A stretch of 39,505 nt of DNA from Gemmatimonadaceae bacterium. GTDB taxonomy: Bacteria > Gemmatimonadota > Gemmatimonadetes > Gemmatimonadales > Gemmatimonadaceae. Shown piece after piece: positions 8,915 to 17,117 of this stretch (position 1 is its first letter; each line of letters starts with the position of its first letter). Made by a program: the position numbers and the translations under genes. Below the pieces are notes generated by a model. That model was given only the letters and a program-made list of their open reading frames with translations. It did no database searches and was not told the DNA's origin. Location: contig DATLUQ010000003.1 of assembly GCA_035533015.1 (NCBI GenBank), positions 1-39,505 of the forward strand, written 5' to 3'.

Positions 8915-9052
8915 CAAACACGACAACACACACCGACACGCTCAGAGCCGTGAGCTGACAGCTGAGAGCTACCTGCACCTGCAAACGATCCGACTGTTCA
9001 CCGTCCTACTGTCCCACCGCCCTCCCGTCCTACCGTGGTATCGGTAGTCCGA

Positions 9053-9124
9053 TAGCCCGTAGGGGAATCGAACCCCTCTCTGCACCGTGAAAGGGTGCCG
9101 TCCTGACCGATAGACGAACGGGCC
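9053..9124 (-). tRNA. tRNA-Glu (anticodon TTC)
   Basis: The acceptor GGCCCGT (9118-9124) pairs with ACGGGCT, giving a G1-U72 wobble; the discriminator is A. The stem GCACC/GGTGC holds CTTTCAC, giving anticodon TTC. The D arm TCGTCTA is typical of tRNA-Glu. Confidence 0.92.
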
Positions 9125-9137
9125 TCTCGTCCCAACA

Positions 9138-9210
9138 TAGCGGTAACGGGATTCGAACCCGTGTTTGAGCCTTGAGAGGGCTCCGTCCTAGTCCCCTAGA
9201 CGATACCGCC
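9138..9210 (-). tRNA. tRNA-Glu (anticodon CTC)
   Basis: The acceptor GGCGGTA (9204-9210) pairs with TACCGCT, again with G1-U72 and an A discriminator. The stem GAGCC/GGCTC holds CTCTCAA, giving anticodon CTC. It is a second Glu isoacceptor directly upstream of the TTC one. Confidence 0.92.
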
Positions 9211-9320
9211 AAGGCGCGCCGCCACGGCCACCAGGCCCTGACGGTTCTCTTGCTGGAAGCCGCCCGCCCTTCCAGGACCTGCGACCCCCTCCGTCTCCCG
9301 TCGTCCTCTCAATCATCGAA

Positions 9321-9393
9321 CAGGCCGGGAGGGACTTGAACCCCCAACCGCTGGTTTTGGAGACCAGTGCTCTACCAGTTGAGCTACCGACCT
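9321..9393 (-). tRNA. tRNA-Trp (anticodon CCA)
   Basis: The acceptor AGGTCGG (9387-9393) pairs with 9322-9328, and the discriminator is G. The stem CTGGT/ACCAG holds CTCCAAA, giving anticodon CCA. It is the only Trp tRNA in the window. Confidence 0.93.
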
Positions 9394-9494
9394 ACATCGC
9401 AGCTGCGAGCGATCCGCCATCAGCTGTCGGTCCCCACCCTTCCACACCAACTGCAACCGACAACTCTCAGCGGATTGCCGTGAGCTGCCGTTAG

Positions 9495-9569
9495 GGTGAC
9501 TGACGGGAATTGAACCCGCAACCCCCGGAGCCACAGTCCGGTGCTCTAACCAATTGAGCTACAGCCACC
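9495..9569 (-). tRNA. tRNA-His (anticodon GTG)
   Basis: The acceptor GTGGCTG (9562-9568) pairs with 9496-9502. An extra G at position -1 (9569) faces C73 (9495), the identity pair of tRNA-His. The stem CCGGA/TCCGG holds CTGTGGC, giving anticodon GTG. First gene of the tRNA operon. Confidence 0.94.
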
Positions 9570-9622
9570 ATAGTGGACGCTCGCGCGTCCGGTCGCACCA
9601 CGGTGCGGTACGGCAGACTTCC

Positions 9623-9651
9623 ATTTTAACCGCGGCGCGACACCGTATCAA
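9623..9651 (-). promoter_or_regulatory. Promoter of the seven-tRNA operon
   Basis: On the minus strand, TTGATA (9646-9651) and TAAAAT (9623-9628) are separated by exactly 17 bases. Transcription would start about 45 bases before tRNA-His. It sits in the gap right after the efp stop at 9670. Confidence 0.8.
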
Positions 9652-9669
9652 CTGCGCCGCGCTCCCTCT

Positions 9670-10233
9670 TTACTTCGCGCGTTCCTGGTACTCGCCCGTC
9701 GCCGGATTGACCTTCACCTTGTCGCCCGTGCCCACGAATTCGGGCACGTTGATGGTCACGCCGTTCTCGAGCTTGGCCGGCTTGGGCGACGACGTCTTGG
9801 TGGCGGTCTTCATCACCGGCGACGTCTCCACCACCTCCAGCACGAGCGAGTTCGGCAGCTTGATGGCCACCGGACGGCCGTCGTAATACTCGGCCACGAT
9901 CTTCATGCCCGGCTGCATCCAGGGCGCGGCGTCGCCCAACGCCTCGTCGTCCATCTCGAGCTGGTCGTAGTTCTCGGTGTTCATGAAATGGTAGCGGTCG
10001 CCACCCTGATACATGAACTCCAACTCGTGCGTTTCCATGGACGCCGGCTCGATCGAATCGGCCGCGCGAAAGCGATGCTCGAAGCCCGACCCAGTGCGCA
10101 GGTTCTTGAGCTTGGCCTGCACCATGGCGCGAAGGTTGCCCGGCGTGTGGTGGCGGAACTCCACCACCCGGCACGGCTCGCCTTCGAACACGAGGACCAT
10201 GCCGCGTCGAATTTGAGTGGCGGGGATCGCCAT
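9670..10233 (-). CDS. efp: Translation elongation factor P
   Basis: 187 residues, the normal length for EF-P, which binds between the P and E sites and relieves ribosome stalling at polyproline. It starts MAIPATQIRRGMVLVFEGEP and shows the three OB-like domains; the C-terminal signature region includes GDKVKVNPATGEYQERAK. The domain I tip loop reads HHTPGNLRAMVQAKLKNLRT. Aligned to the E. coli loop KPGKGQAF, the modified Lys34 is replaced by Asn33, so beta-lysylation, rhamnosylation or aminopentanol attachment at that site is not expected. AAGGAT 8 bases upstream of the ATG serves as ribosome-binding site. A promoter is visible at 10290-10319. Monocistronic; the tRNA operon promoter follows. 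Confidence 0.97.
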   Translation of the reverse strand: MAIPATQIRRGMVLVFEGEPCRVVEFRHHTPGNLRAMVQAKLKNLRTGSGFEHRFRAADSIEPASMETHELEFMYQGGDRYHFMNTENYDQLEMDDEALGDAAPWMQPGMKIVAEYYDGRPVAIKLPNSLVLEVVETSPVMKTATKTSSPKPAKLENGVTINVPEFVGTGDKVKVNPATGEYQERAK

Positions 10234-10289
10234 GAGAAATATCCTTGAGAAGGTGCGAAGAATCCGGAGTTAAACCTAGACAGCCTTTT

Positions 10290-10319
10290 AATTTACGTTG
10301 GTCGCCAGGACCGGGTCAA
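10290..10319 (-). promoter_or_regulatory. Probable efp promoter
   Basis: On the minus strand, TTGACC (10314-10319) and TAAATT (10290-10295) are 18 bases apart in an AT-rich patch about 50 bases upstream of the efp start. Confidence 0.6.
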
Positions 10320-10346
10320 CCTCGCCCGTGAGGCCCCCGCGCCGTG

Positions 10347-10362
10347 GCGGCCCCGGGGCCGC
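10347..10362. repeat. 16-base GC palindrome downstream of the TMTC-like gene
   Basis: GCGGCCCCGGGGCCGC is a perfect palindrome 18 bases past the stop at 10380. It could form a hairpin that ends or stabilises the transcript, but no T tract follows on the minus strand. Confidence 0.4.
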
Positions 10363-10379
10363 GATCCCCGGCGGCTGCG

Positions 10380-12614
10380 CTACCGCTCGCGAGCCAGCTT
10401 CTCCAGCGCGCTCACCGCCGGCGGATACCCCGGCTGCACCTGGAGGGCGCGGCGGAATAGGCGCCCCGCCTCGTCGAGCTTGCCCTGCGCGGCTTCCGCG
10501 ATCCCGTACCGCGTGATCACCTCCGGGTCGTCGGGTACCAGGGCCATGGCCCGAGCAAAGTCCCGCGCCGCCTCGGCCGGACGCCGCGCCAGCAGCATGG
10601 CGCGGCCCGCAAAGACCAGCGCGGCCGCATCGTCTCCCGCCATGCTCGCCGCGGTACCGGCCGCCCGTTCAGCGTCATCGGAACGCCCGCTCTGGATGTA
10701 CGCGAGCGCGAGCAATCCGAATCCGAACCCGGACCCGGCGTCCAGTCGAGTAGCCGTCTCGAGCACCGGCAGCGCGTCACCCGGGCGGTTCTGGTCGAGC
10801 AACGCGCCGCCGAGCGAACGCATGACGTCGGCCCGTGTGGGATCCATGGCCGCCGCACGCCGCAGCACGGATTCGGCATCCCGCGGCCGACCGGTGTCCA
10901 TGTACGCCGCGCCGAGCGATGCCAGATCCTGAACCGCCGGCGTATTCTGCGCCACGCGCTCCAGGTACGGAATGGCGGCCACCGGGTCACCTCGCGCCTC
11001 GAGCACGCTCCCCATCATCGCCACGGCATGGGCGTATCCCGCGTCCAAGGCGAGCGCCCGTTCCAGATCGTGCTGTGCGTCGGGCAATCGGTCGCGACTG
11101 ATCTCCACCGACGCCAGATTGGTCCAGGCCGGGACGTAGCTGGAATCGAGCGCGATGGCCTGCCGGAACTGGGCCTCGGCATCGGCCAGCCTTCGCGGAT
11201 TCTCTCGCAGGACCGCCGCGCCGTAGTTGTCCCAGGCACGGGGGTTCTGCGGCACCTTCCGTACCGTGTCGTGCCAGAGTTGCTCCGCGTCGGCATACGT
11301 GCGGCCGCGCGCGTACGTACCCATGGCCAGCAGCGCCGCCAGCGCAACGACCACCGGCCGCGGATTCCACCCCGCCGCCACGCGCCTGCGCAGCGCCTCG
11401 GCGCCGATCACCAACGCCACGACCACAGCCGCCAGCGCCAGATAGATGCGCCGCTCCGCGGCGATCTCCGTGGTGATCGGTACGATACTCGACGACGGCG
11501 CGAGCAGCAGAAAGAACCACGCCCCGAGGAATCCCAACCATGGCGCGCGCCGCCAGGCCGCCAGCGACCCGATGCCCAGCACCGCCAGCAGTACCATCCC
11601 AGGGATGCCGCGCCACCCGGTCACGGGCAATGCGCCGTAGTCGAGCGTCAGCCCGACGGGCCAGAACGTGAGCCGCAGATAGTGGGCGATCGCCCACGCC
11701 TGGCTGTACAGGTACCGGTACCAGGTGATCTCGTAGCCGAACCCCACGGTCGTGGCCCGCGCGCCCCGCACGACGAAGCTCAGCAGCCAGGCCGTGGTGG
11801 CGGCCAGCAGCACGTAGAACCACAGGCGTCCGCGCACCGCCACCAGTTGTCGGAACGAGCCGCGTCGGAACGCGCGGTCGTAGAGCACCACGGCCAGCGG
11901 CGCCGTGAACATGACTTCTTTGCTGCCCATGCCCAGGAGGCAGACGGCGACGCCCACGGTGTACCACCCAGCCGTTCGCCGCCAGCTGCTCGCGTCCCAG
12001 GCGCGGATGGACGCGTATAGCGTTCCCAGATAGCAGAGAGAAACGATCAGCTCGGTACGTTGAATGACGTAGTCGACCGCCTCGGTCTGGATGGGCAGCA
12101 GCAGCCAGACGGCAGCCACCGCGCCGGCAATTCCGTCGGCCGAAGCTCGCCACCGGTCGTCGAACGCGCCGGACCCCGTGGTGCGTCGCACCACGCCGAA
12201 CAGGAGCAGTCCGCAGAGCAGATGGAGCATCACGTTCACGACGTGATAGCCCACCGTCTTGTGCGGGCCGTCGGGATCGGCGCGTTGGTCCACACCCAGC
12301 CAGCGGTTCACCGCGTAGTTCAGGGCGAGCGTGTAGCTCACCACCGGCCGCCCGGCGACCGCCGAGCCCTTGGTGGGCAGCGCCATCGTGCCCGCGGGCG
12401 GCCAGAGGGTGCGGATGGTGGGGTTGTCCTGGATCGCGGCCGTGTCGTCGAGCACGAACGGGCCGTTGAGGTCGGACGAATAGGCCACGAGGGTGGTGAG
12501 CAGGATCAGCCCCACCACCCACCACGTCACCGGACGGACAGCGAACGCGACACGTCTCGGTGAGGGAGCGGCTCCGGACAACCCACCGGATGAGCGCCGC
12601 TTGCGTCGGCTCAC
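10380..12614 (-). CDS. TMTC-like polytopic membrane protein with C-terminal TPRs
   Basis: A 744-residue protein. A basic N terminus (SRRKRRSS) is followed by a multi-helix membrane half (about 27-430). It carries the FVLDDTAAIQDNP motif in the first periplasmic loop and GRPVVSYTLALNYAVN, as in GT-C fold protein O-mannosyltransferase-like (TMTC) proteins. From about residue 460 to the end come roughly eight TPR units (NPRAWDNYGAAVLRENPRRL, then SSYVPAWTNLASVEISRDRL). Glycosyl transfer from a lipid-linked sugar is the family's likely role; no substrate can be named. I use the GTG at 12614 because it overlaps the upstream stop as GTGA and has GGGAG 11 bases before it; a GTG at 12656 is the longer alternative. 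Translationally coupled to the tesA-like gene. Confidence 0.8.
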   Translation of the reverse strand: MSRRKRRSSGGLSGAAPSPRRVAFAVRPVTWWVVGLILLTTLVAYSSDLNGPFVLDDTAAIQDNPTIRTLWPPAGTMALPTKGSAVAGRPVVSYTLALNYAVNRWLGVDQRADPDGPHKTVGYHVVNVMLHLLCGLLLFGVVRRTTGSGAFDDRWRASADGIAGAVAAVWLLLPIQTEAVDYVIQRTELIVSLCYLGTLYASIRAWDASSWRRTAGWYTVGVAVCLLGMGSKEVMFTAPLAVVLYDRAFRRGSFRQLVAVRGRLWFYVLLAATTAWLLSFVVRGARATTVGFGYEITWYRYLYSQAWAIAHYLRLTFWPVGLTLDYGALPVTGWRGIPGMVLLAVLGIGSLAAWRRAPWLGFLGAWFFLLLAPSSSIVPITTEIAAERRIYLALAAVVVALVIGAEALRRRVAAGWNPRPVVVALAALLAMGTYARGRTYADAEQLWHDTVRKVPQNPRAWDNYGAAVLRENPRRLADAEAQFRQAIALDSSYVPAWTNLASVEISRDRLPDAQHDLERALALDAGYAHAVAMMGSVLEARGDPVAAIPYLERVAQNTPAVQDLASLGAAYMDTGRPRDAESVLRRAAAMDPTRADVMRSLGGALLDQNRPGDALPVLETATRLDAGSGFGFGLLALAYIQSGRSDDAERAAGTAASMAGDDAAALVFAGRAMLLARRPAEAARDFARAMALVPDDPEVITRYGIAEAAQGKLDEAGRLFRRALQVQPGYPPAVSALEKLARER

Positions 12615-13339
12615 CGCGCTGCCATCTCCCGCAACACCGGTTCCAGCCCTCGCCACACGTTCCGGGCCACGATCTGCTCGCCGGCGTCGTTGGGGTGCAG
12701 GCCGTCGCCCTGCACGAGCGCCGGATGCCCGGCCACGCTGTCGAGCAGGAACGGGAGCAGAACCAGCCCGTTGCGCTGTGCGAGCAGTGGATACGTCTCG
12801 TGGAATGCTCGCGTGTAGCGCTGGCCGAGATTGGGAAGCGCTTCCATCTGCACGAGCACGATCCGCGCCTGCGGACGCACCCGGCGCACGGTGTCGATGA
12901 TCGCCTGGATGTTCGCGCGCGTCTCGGAGACCGGGGTGCCGCGCAGGCCATCGTTCGCTCCAGTCTCCAGCACCATGACGTCGAACGGCTGGCGGAGCAG
13001 CCAGTCCATGCGCCGCAGCGCCCCAGCCGACGTCTCACCGCTCACGCCGGCGTTGATGGCGCGAAATGGCAGGCCCGCCGAATCGATCTTGCGCTGGATG
13101 AGTTCGGGGTAAGCGCTGTCGGGCTCGAGACCGAGGCCCGCCGTGAGGCTGGTGCCCACGAACAACACGGTGTGCCGATCGCGCGCGCGCGCGCGGGCGG
13201 CCGTGTCCGTGGCCACCGCCGCGAGTCCGGTCCTGCTGCTATCCTTCGTTTGCGCGGGTTCGCCGCGGCCGGCTCCGCTATTGCAGGCCGCCAGCGCCGC
13301 GAGTCCGCCCAATCTCCACGCCAACCAACGCAATCGCAT
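12611..13339 (-). CDS. tesA: TesA-like GDSL/SGNH esterase, lipoprotein
   Basis: A 242-residue SGNH hydrolase. Block I is VLFVGTSLTAGLGLE with nucleophile S64 (GTSL in place of GDSL). A Gly oxyanion residue lies in NAGVSGETSAG, block III is ETGANDGLRG (Asn), and block V is QGDGLHPNDAG with D212 and H215. The N terminus MRLRWLAWRLGGLAALAAC is a lipoprotein signal with Cys19, so it is tethered to the envelope, unlike soluble E. coli TesA. It likely cleaves acyl esters or lysophospholipids. Its ATG (13337-13339) overlaps the ATG of the divergent ybbA-like gene (13338-13340). The tesA versus ybbA-ybbP divergence is the same as in E. coli, which supports the call. Confidence 0.85.
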   Translation of the reverse strand: MRLRWLAWRLGGLAALAACNSGAGRGEPAQTKDSSRTGLAAVATDTAARARARDRHTVLFVGTSLTAGLGLEPDSAYPELIQRKIDSAGLPFRAINAGVSGETSAGALRRMDWLLRQPFDVMVLETGANDGLRGTPVSETRANIQAIIDTVRRVRPQARIVLVQMEALPNLGQRYTRAFHETYPLLAQRNGLVLLPFLLDSVAGHPALVQGDGLHPNDAGEQIVARNVWRGLEPVLREMAAR

Positions 13340-14027
13340 GCTCGTTGCCCGCCAACTCACCAAGGAATACCGTGTCGGTGAGCGTCTGCTCACCGTGTTG
13401 CGCGACGTCTCGTTCTCGATCCCGCAGGGTACGTTCGTAGCCGTCGTCGGCCCGTCGGGCAGCGGCAAGACGACGCTGCTCGGCCTGCTCGCCGGGCTCG
13501 ACACGCCGTCGCGCGGGACGGTGCTGCTCGACGACGCCGACCTGGGCGCGATGGACGAAGACCAGCGCGCGCGGCTGCGTGGGGAGAAAGTTGGCTTCGT
13601 GTTCCAGAGCTTTCAATTGATTCCCACGCTCACCGCTATCGAGAATGTACAGGTTCCGCTCGAACTGCGCGGCGATGCAGGCGCCGCGGAGCGGGCCCGC
13701 GAACTGCTGGCGCGGGTAGGGCTGGGTGATCGACTGGACCACTTTCCCACCGAACTTTCGGGGGGCGAGCAGCAGCGGGTGGCGATCGCGCGGGCTTTTT
13801 CCAACGAGCCGCGCATCCTGTTCGCCGACGAGCCCACGGGCAATCTGGACAGCGACACCGGGCAGCGCATCGTGGAGCTGTTGGAACAGTTGAACCGCGA
13901 GTCGGGGGCGACGATCGTGCTCGTGACGCACGACGCGGCTCTCGCGGCCCGGGCCAGCCGGATCATTCGCCTGAGCGACGGCGTGGTCGTGCAGGACGCC
14001 GGGACGCCGGCCACGGGCGCGGCGTGA
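13338..14027 (+). CDS. ybbA: YbbA-like ABC transporter ATPase
   Basis: 229 residues from ATG 13338 (MLVARQLTKEYRVGERLLTV). The Walker A motif is GPSGSGKTT, the Q loop is VGFVFQSFQLIPTLTAIENV, the signature is [15 protein letters not shown], the Walker B is ILFADEPTGNLD and the switch is VLVTHD. It is a close relative of LolD/YbbA. It overlaps the permease by GTGA (14024-14027), so the two are coupled. No Shine-Dalgarno sequence precedes the start. It is paired with the two-FtsX permease and divergent from the tesA-like gene, as in E. coli ybbA. The cargo is unknown; lipids or lipoproteins are the usual proposal. Confidence 0.92.
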   Translation: MLVARQLTKEYRVGERLLTVLRDVSFSIPQGTFVAVVGPSGSGKTTLLGLLAGLDTPSRGTVLLDDADLGAMDEDQRARLRGEKVGFVFQSFQLIPTLTAIENVQVPLELRGDAGAAERARELLARVGLGDRLDHFPTELSGGEQQRVAIARAFSNEPRILFADEPTGNLDSDTGQRIVELLEQLNRESGATIVLVTHDAALAARASRIIRLSDGVVVQDAGTPATGAA

Positions 14028-16684
14028 GCGCATCGTTCTCGCGACTCGCCGCCGTCGCGTGGCGCGAGAGCCGCACGGCCCGCCGGCGGCTGCTGCTGTA
14101 CATGTCGTCGATCACGCTGGGCGTGGCGGCGCTGGTGGCGATCGACTCGTTCGCCGAGAACGTCACGCAGTCGGTGCACGACCAGTCGCGGGCGCTGCTC
14201 GGCGGCGACCTGTCGCTCACCAGCAACGCCGCGTTCCCGGCGCCCGTGAACACGCTGTTCGATTCGCTGAGCACCCACGGCACGGCCGTGGCGCGCCAGA
14301 CGAGCTTCGCGTCGATGGCGCTCGTGGTGCGCACCGGGCTCACGCGCCTTTCGCAGGTACGTGCCGTGACCCCTGGATATCCGTTCTACGGCCAGATCGA
14401 GACCGACCCGGTGTCGGCCTGGAGCACGCTGCAGGACGGACCACACGCCATCGTGGACGCGTCGCTGCTCGTGGCGCTCAACGCCAAGATCGGCGACTCC
14501 CTGTCGCTCGGAACGACCCGATTTCTGATCACCGGCACGCTGACCAGCGTGCCCGGAGAGATTGCGGTGACGGCGGCCATCGGGCCGCGTATCTACATCC
14601 CCGCCAGGTACCTCGGCGAGACCGGATTGCTGGTGTTCGGCAGCCGCGCGGACTACGAAGCGCTGGTCAAGCTGCCGGCCAACGTGACGCCAGAGGAGTT
14701 CGAGGGGCGCACCGCACGCGTGCTTTCCAGGAACCGCGTGCGCGTGCACACGGCGGCCGAGAACGAGTACAACCTGAGCAACGACATCGACCAACTGCGC
14801 AATTTTCTCAGCGTGGTGGGCCTGGTGGCGCTGCTGCTCGGCGGCATCGGCGTGGCGAGCGGGGTACACGCCTTCGTGATGCGCAAGATCGACACGGTGG
14901 CCATTCTGCGCTGTTTGGGAGCGACGAGTTCGCAGGTGCTGGTGATTTACGTGTTGCAGGCGGCCGCGATGGGGCTGGTGGGGGCCGCGGGCGGCGTCGT
15001 GCTGGGCGTGGCGCTCCAGTTCGCCATGCCGCACGTGATCGGCGACTTCCTGCCGGTGAGCGTGAATGTGCAGCTGGCGCCGGCGGCGCTGCTCAGCGGG
15101 TTGGCGATCGGCGTATGGGTGGCGCTGGTGTTCGCGCTGCGGCCACTGCTCGCGCTGCGCGGGGTGTCGCCGCTGCAGGCCTTGCGCCGCGATGCCGACG
15201 ACGCGGTGATGCGCCGCGCGCGGCACGACAGCGCGACCTATGTCGTCTCGTTCGCCATCGTGGCCAGCGTATTCGCGATCGCGCTCGAGCGTGCCGAGCG
15301 GCTGCGCGACGGGATCGGGTTCAGCGTCGCCATCCTGGTCGCCGTGGGGACGCTGTGGGTGGTGGCGGCGCTGGTCACCGCGGTGGCGCGCCGAGTGGTG
15401 CGCCCGCGTTGGCCGTTCGTGCTCCGTCACGGGGTGGCCAGCCTGTACCGGCCCGGCAACCAGACGCGGTCGGTGGTGCTCTCCCTGGGCTTCGGCGTGT
15501 TCCTCGTGAGCACGCTGTACCAGGCGCAGAAGAACCTGCTGGGCCAACTGAACCTGCGCATCGACCAGGTGCGGGCCAACGTCGTGTTCTTCGACGTCCA
15601 GGGCGACGAAGCGCCGGGCGTGGACTCGATCATCCAGGCCGGCCACTACACCATCGAGCAGAAAGTGCCGATCGTGACGATGCGCATCGCGTCGATCAAT
15701 GGCGAGACACCCGACCAGTTGCTGGCCGACACCCTGCCCGCGCGCCCCACGCTGCCGGCGACCGCCGACTCGCAGGCGGCGGGCGGACAGGGGGGGCGCG
15801 GCGGCCTGTTCGGCGGGCGGGGCGGACGTGGCGGGGTTGGCAACGGCGGCCCGCGACGGCGTCCGCGGTGGGCGCTGCAGCGCGAATACCGGTCCACGTA
15901 TCGTGATTCACTCGACCCCACCGAGAAGCTGGTGGCGGGCACGTGGTTCGACGCCGTGAAGGACACGATGCCACAGGTGTCGCTCGACGCCAGGCTGGCC
16001 GACGAGTTGGGCGTGGTGGTGGGCGATACCATCACCTGGAACGTGCAGGGCGTGCAGGTGCGCACCCGCGTGACCAGCCTGCGCGAGGTGGCGTGGGCCC
16101 GATTCCAGCCCAACTTCTTCGTGGTGTTCCAACCCAAGGCCCTGCTGCACGCACCCAAGCAGTTCGTGTTCCTGGCTTACGGCCCCACGCCCCGCGACGT
16201 GGCGATCATGCAGCGCGACGTGGTGCTCAAGTACCCCAACGTCTCGAGCCTCGATCTCTCGCTCGTGCAGCGCACGGTGGCCGACGTGCTCGACCGGGTG
16301 ACCACGGCCATCCGGTTCATGGCGCTGGTCAGCTTACTGCTCGGCGTGCCCGTGCTGTTCAGCGCCGTCGCGGCCACGCGCCGCGAGCGGCTGCGGGAGG
16401 GCGTGCTGTTCAAGACCCTGGGCGCCACCCGGCGCCAGATCGGCCGCATCATGCTGGCCGAGTACGCCCTGCTCGGCGCGCTCGGCAGCCTGGCCGGCGT
16501 GCTGCTCTCGGTGGGCGGGGCGTGGGCGCTCATGCACTTCATATTCCAGACGCCCTTTCACCCGGCGGTCTGGCCCGCGCTGCTGGTGAGCCTCGGCATG
16601 ACGGTGCTGGCCGTGGCGATCGGAATGCTGACCAGTCGCGAGGTGTTTGCGTCTACGCCAATGGCGGCGCTCAGGGAAAGCTGA
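14024..16684 (+). CDS. ybbP: YbbP-like FtsX-family ABC permease with a Gly/Arg-rich insert
   Basis: An 886-residue permease from a GTG overlapping the ATPase stop. A membrane segment at about 20-42 is followed by a periplasmic domain, the first FtsX helices (about 260-390, with KIDTVAILRCLGATSSQVL) and two middle helices (about 400-455). A second periplasmic domain follows, and the final FtsX helices (about 765-880, with REGVLFKTLGATRRQIGRIM) end the protein. This 4+2+4-like order matches YbbP. Residues about 586-617, inside the second periplasmic domain, are a low-complexity Gly/Arg run (GGQGGRGGLFGGRGGRGG and onward) not expected in the family. It works with the ATPase just upstream. The convergent receiver gene begins 61 bases downstream. 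Confidence 0.9.
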   Translation: MSASFSRLAAVAWRESRTARRRLLLYMSSITLGVAALVAIDSFAENVTQSVHDQSRALLGGDLSLTSNAAFPAPVNTLFDSLSTHGTAVARQTSFASMALVVRTGLTRLSQVRAVTPGYPFYGQIETDPVSAWSTLQDGPHAIVDASLLVALNAKIGDSLSLGTTRFLITGTLTSVPGEIAVTAAIGPRIYIPARYLGETGLLVFGSRADYEALVKLPANVTPEEFEGRTARVLSRNRVRVHTAAENEYNLSNDIDQLRNFLSVVGLVALLLGGIGVASGVHAFVMRKIDTVAILRCLGATSSQVLVIYVLQAAAMGLVGAAGGVVLGVALQFAMPHVIGDFLPVSVNVQLAPAALLSGLAIGVWVALVFALRPLLALRGVSPLQALRRDADDAVMRRARHDSATYVVSFAIVASVFAIALERAERLRDGIGFSVAILVAVGTLWVVAALVTAVARRVVRPRWPFVLRHGVASLYRPGNQTRSVVLSLGFGVFLVSTLYQAQKNLLGQLNLRIDQVRANVVFFDVQGDEAPGVDSIIQAGHYTIEQKVPIVTMRIASINGETPDQLLADTLPARPTLPATADSQAAGGQGGRGGLFGGRGGRGGVGNGGPRRRPRWALQREYRSTYRDSLDPTEKLVAGTWFDAVKDTMPQVSLDARLADELGVVVGDTITWNVQGVQVRTRVTSLREVAWARFQPNFFVVFQPKALLHAPKQFVFLAYGPTPRDVAIMQRDVVLKYPNVSSLDLSLVQRTVADVLDRVTTAIRFMALVSLLLGVPVLFSAVAATRRERLREGVLFKTLGATRRQIGRIMLAEYALLGALGSLAGVLLSVGGAWALMHFIFQTPFHPAVWPALLVSLGMTVLAVAIGMLTSREVFASTPMAALRES

Positions 16685-16745
16685 CGGCTCGAACGGGAGG
16701 CCTGAGGCCGAGTGGCGTTGGCTGCTGATTTCGCTCGGCCAGTTC

Positions 16746-17117
16746 TCAGCCGCCCGCCGCCAGCAGTCTCGCGATCGCCTTGAACAGAATGTGCTCGTCG
16801 ACGATCGGCTTGGTGACGTAGTCGTCGAATCCCGCGGCGAGGTACTTCTCGCGATCACCTGCCATGGCGTGGGCGGTGAGCGCGATCACCGGCAGGCTGG
16901 CCAGCGTCCGGTCGGCCCGGATGCGCGCCAGGATCTCCAGCCCGTCCATCACGGGCAATGAGATATCGAGGAGCACGAGGTCGGGACGCGCCACCGCGAA
17001 CGCGGCCAATGCGTCGGGGCCGTTGTCGAACTCCACGACCTCGAACGTTCCCATCAGGATGGCCTGGAGCAGCAACCGGTTGTCGGGGTTGTCCTCGACC
17101 ACGGCGAGTCGCGCCAT
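16746..17117 (-). CDS. Single-domain response regulator (receiver)
   Basis: A 123-residue CheY-like receiver and nothing else. The acidic pocket is VVEDN, phospho-acceptor D51 lies in LVLLDISLPVMDG, T/S lies in VIALTAHAMAGD and the Lys lies in DDYVTKP. The start ATG at 17117 shares one base with the TGA of the upstream Hpt gene (TGATG), so the pair is coupled. Phosphotransfer from the Hpt protein is a natural inference. Third gene of a GspE-like, Hpt, receiver unit. Confidence 0.9.
   Translation of the reverse strand: MARLAVVEDNPDNRLLLQAILMGTFEVVEFDNGPDALAAFAVARPDLVLLDISLPVMDGLEILARIRADRTLASLPVIALTAHAMAGDREKYLAAGFDDYVTKPIVDEHILFKAIARLLAAGG

Noticed and set aside
9053-9210. The G1-U72 wobble in both tRNA-Glu genes as a sign of decay
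   Set aside because: Arms, loops, discriminator and anticodon are otherwise intact, both copies share it, and comparable first pairs occur in tRNA-Glu of other bacteria as far as I recall. It is more likely normal.
16706-16740. A 7-bp inverted repeat with a 21-base loop between the convergent ybbP-like and receiver genes
   Set aside because: Long loop, short stem and no T tract; not convincing as a terminator.
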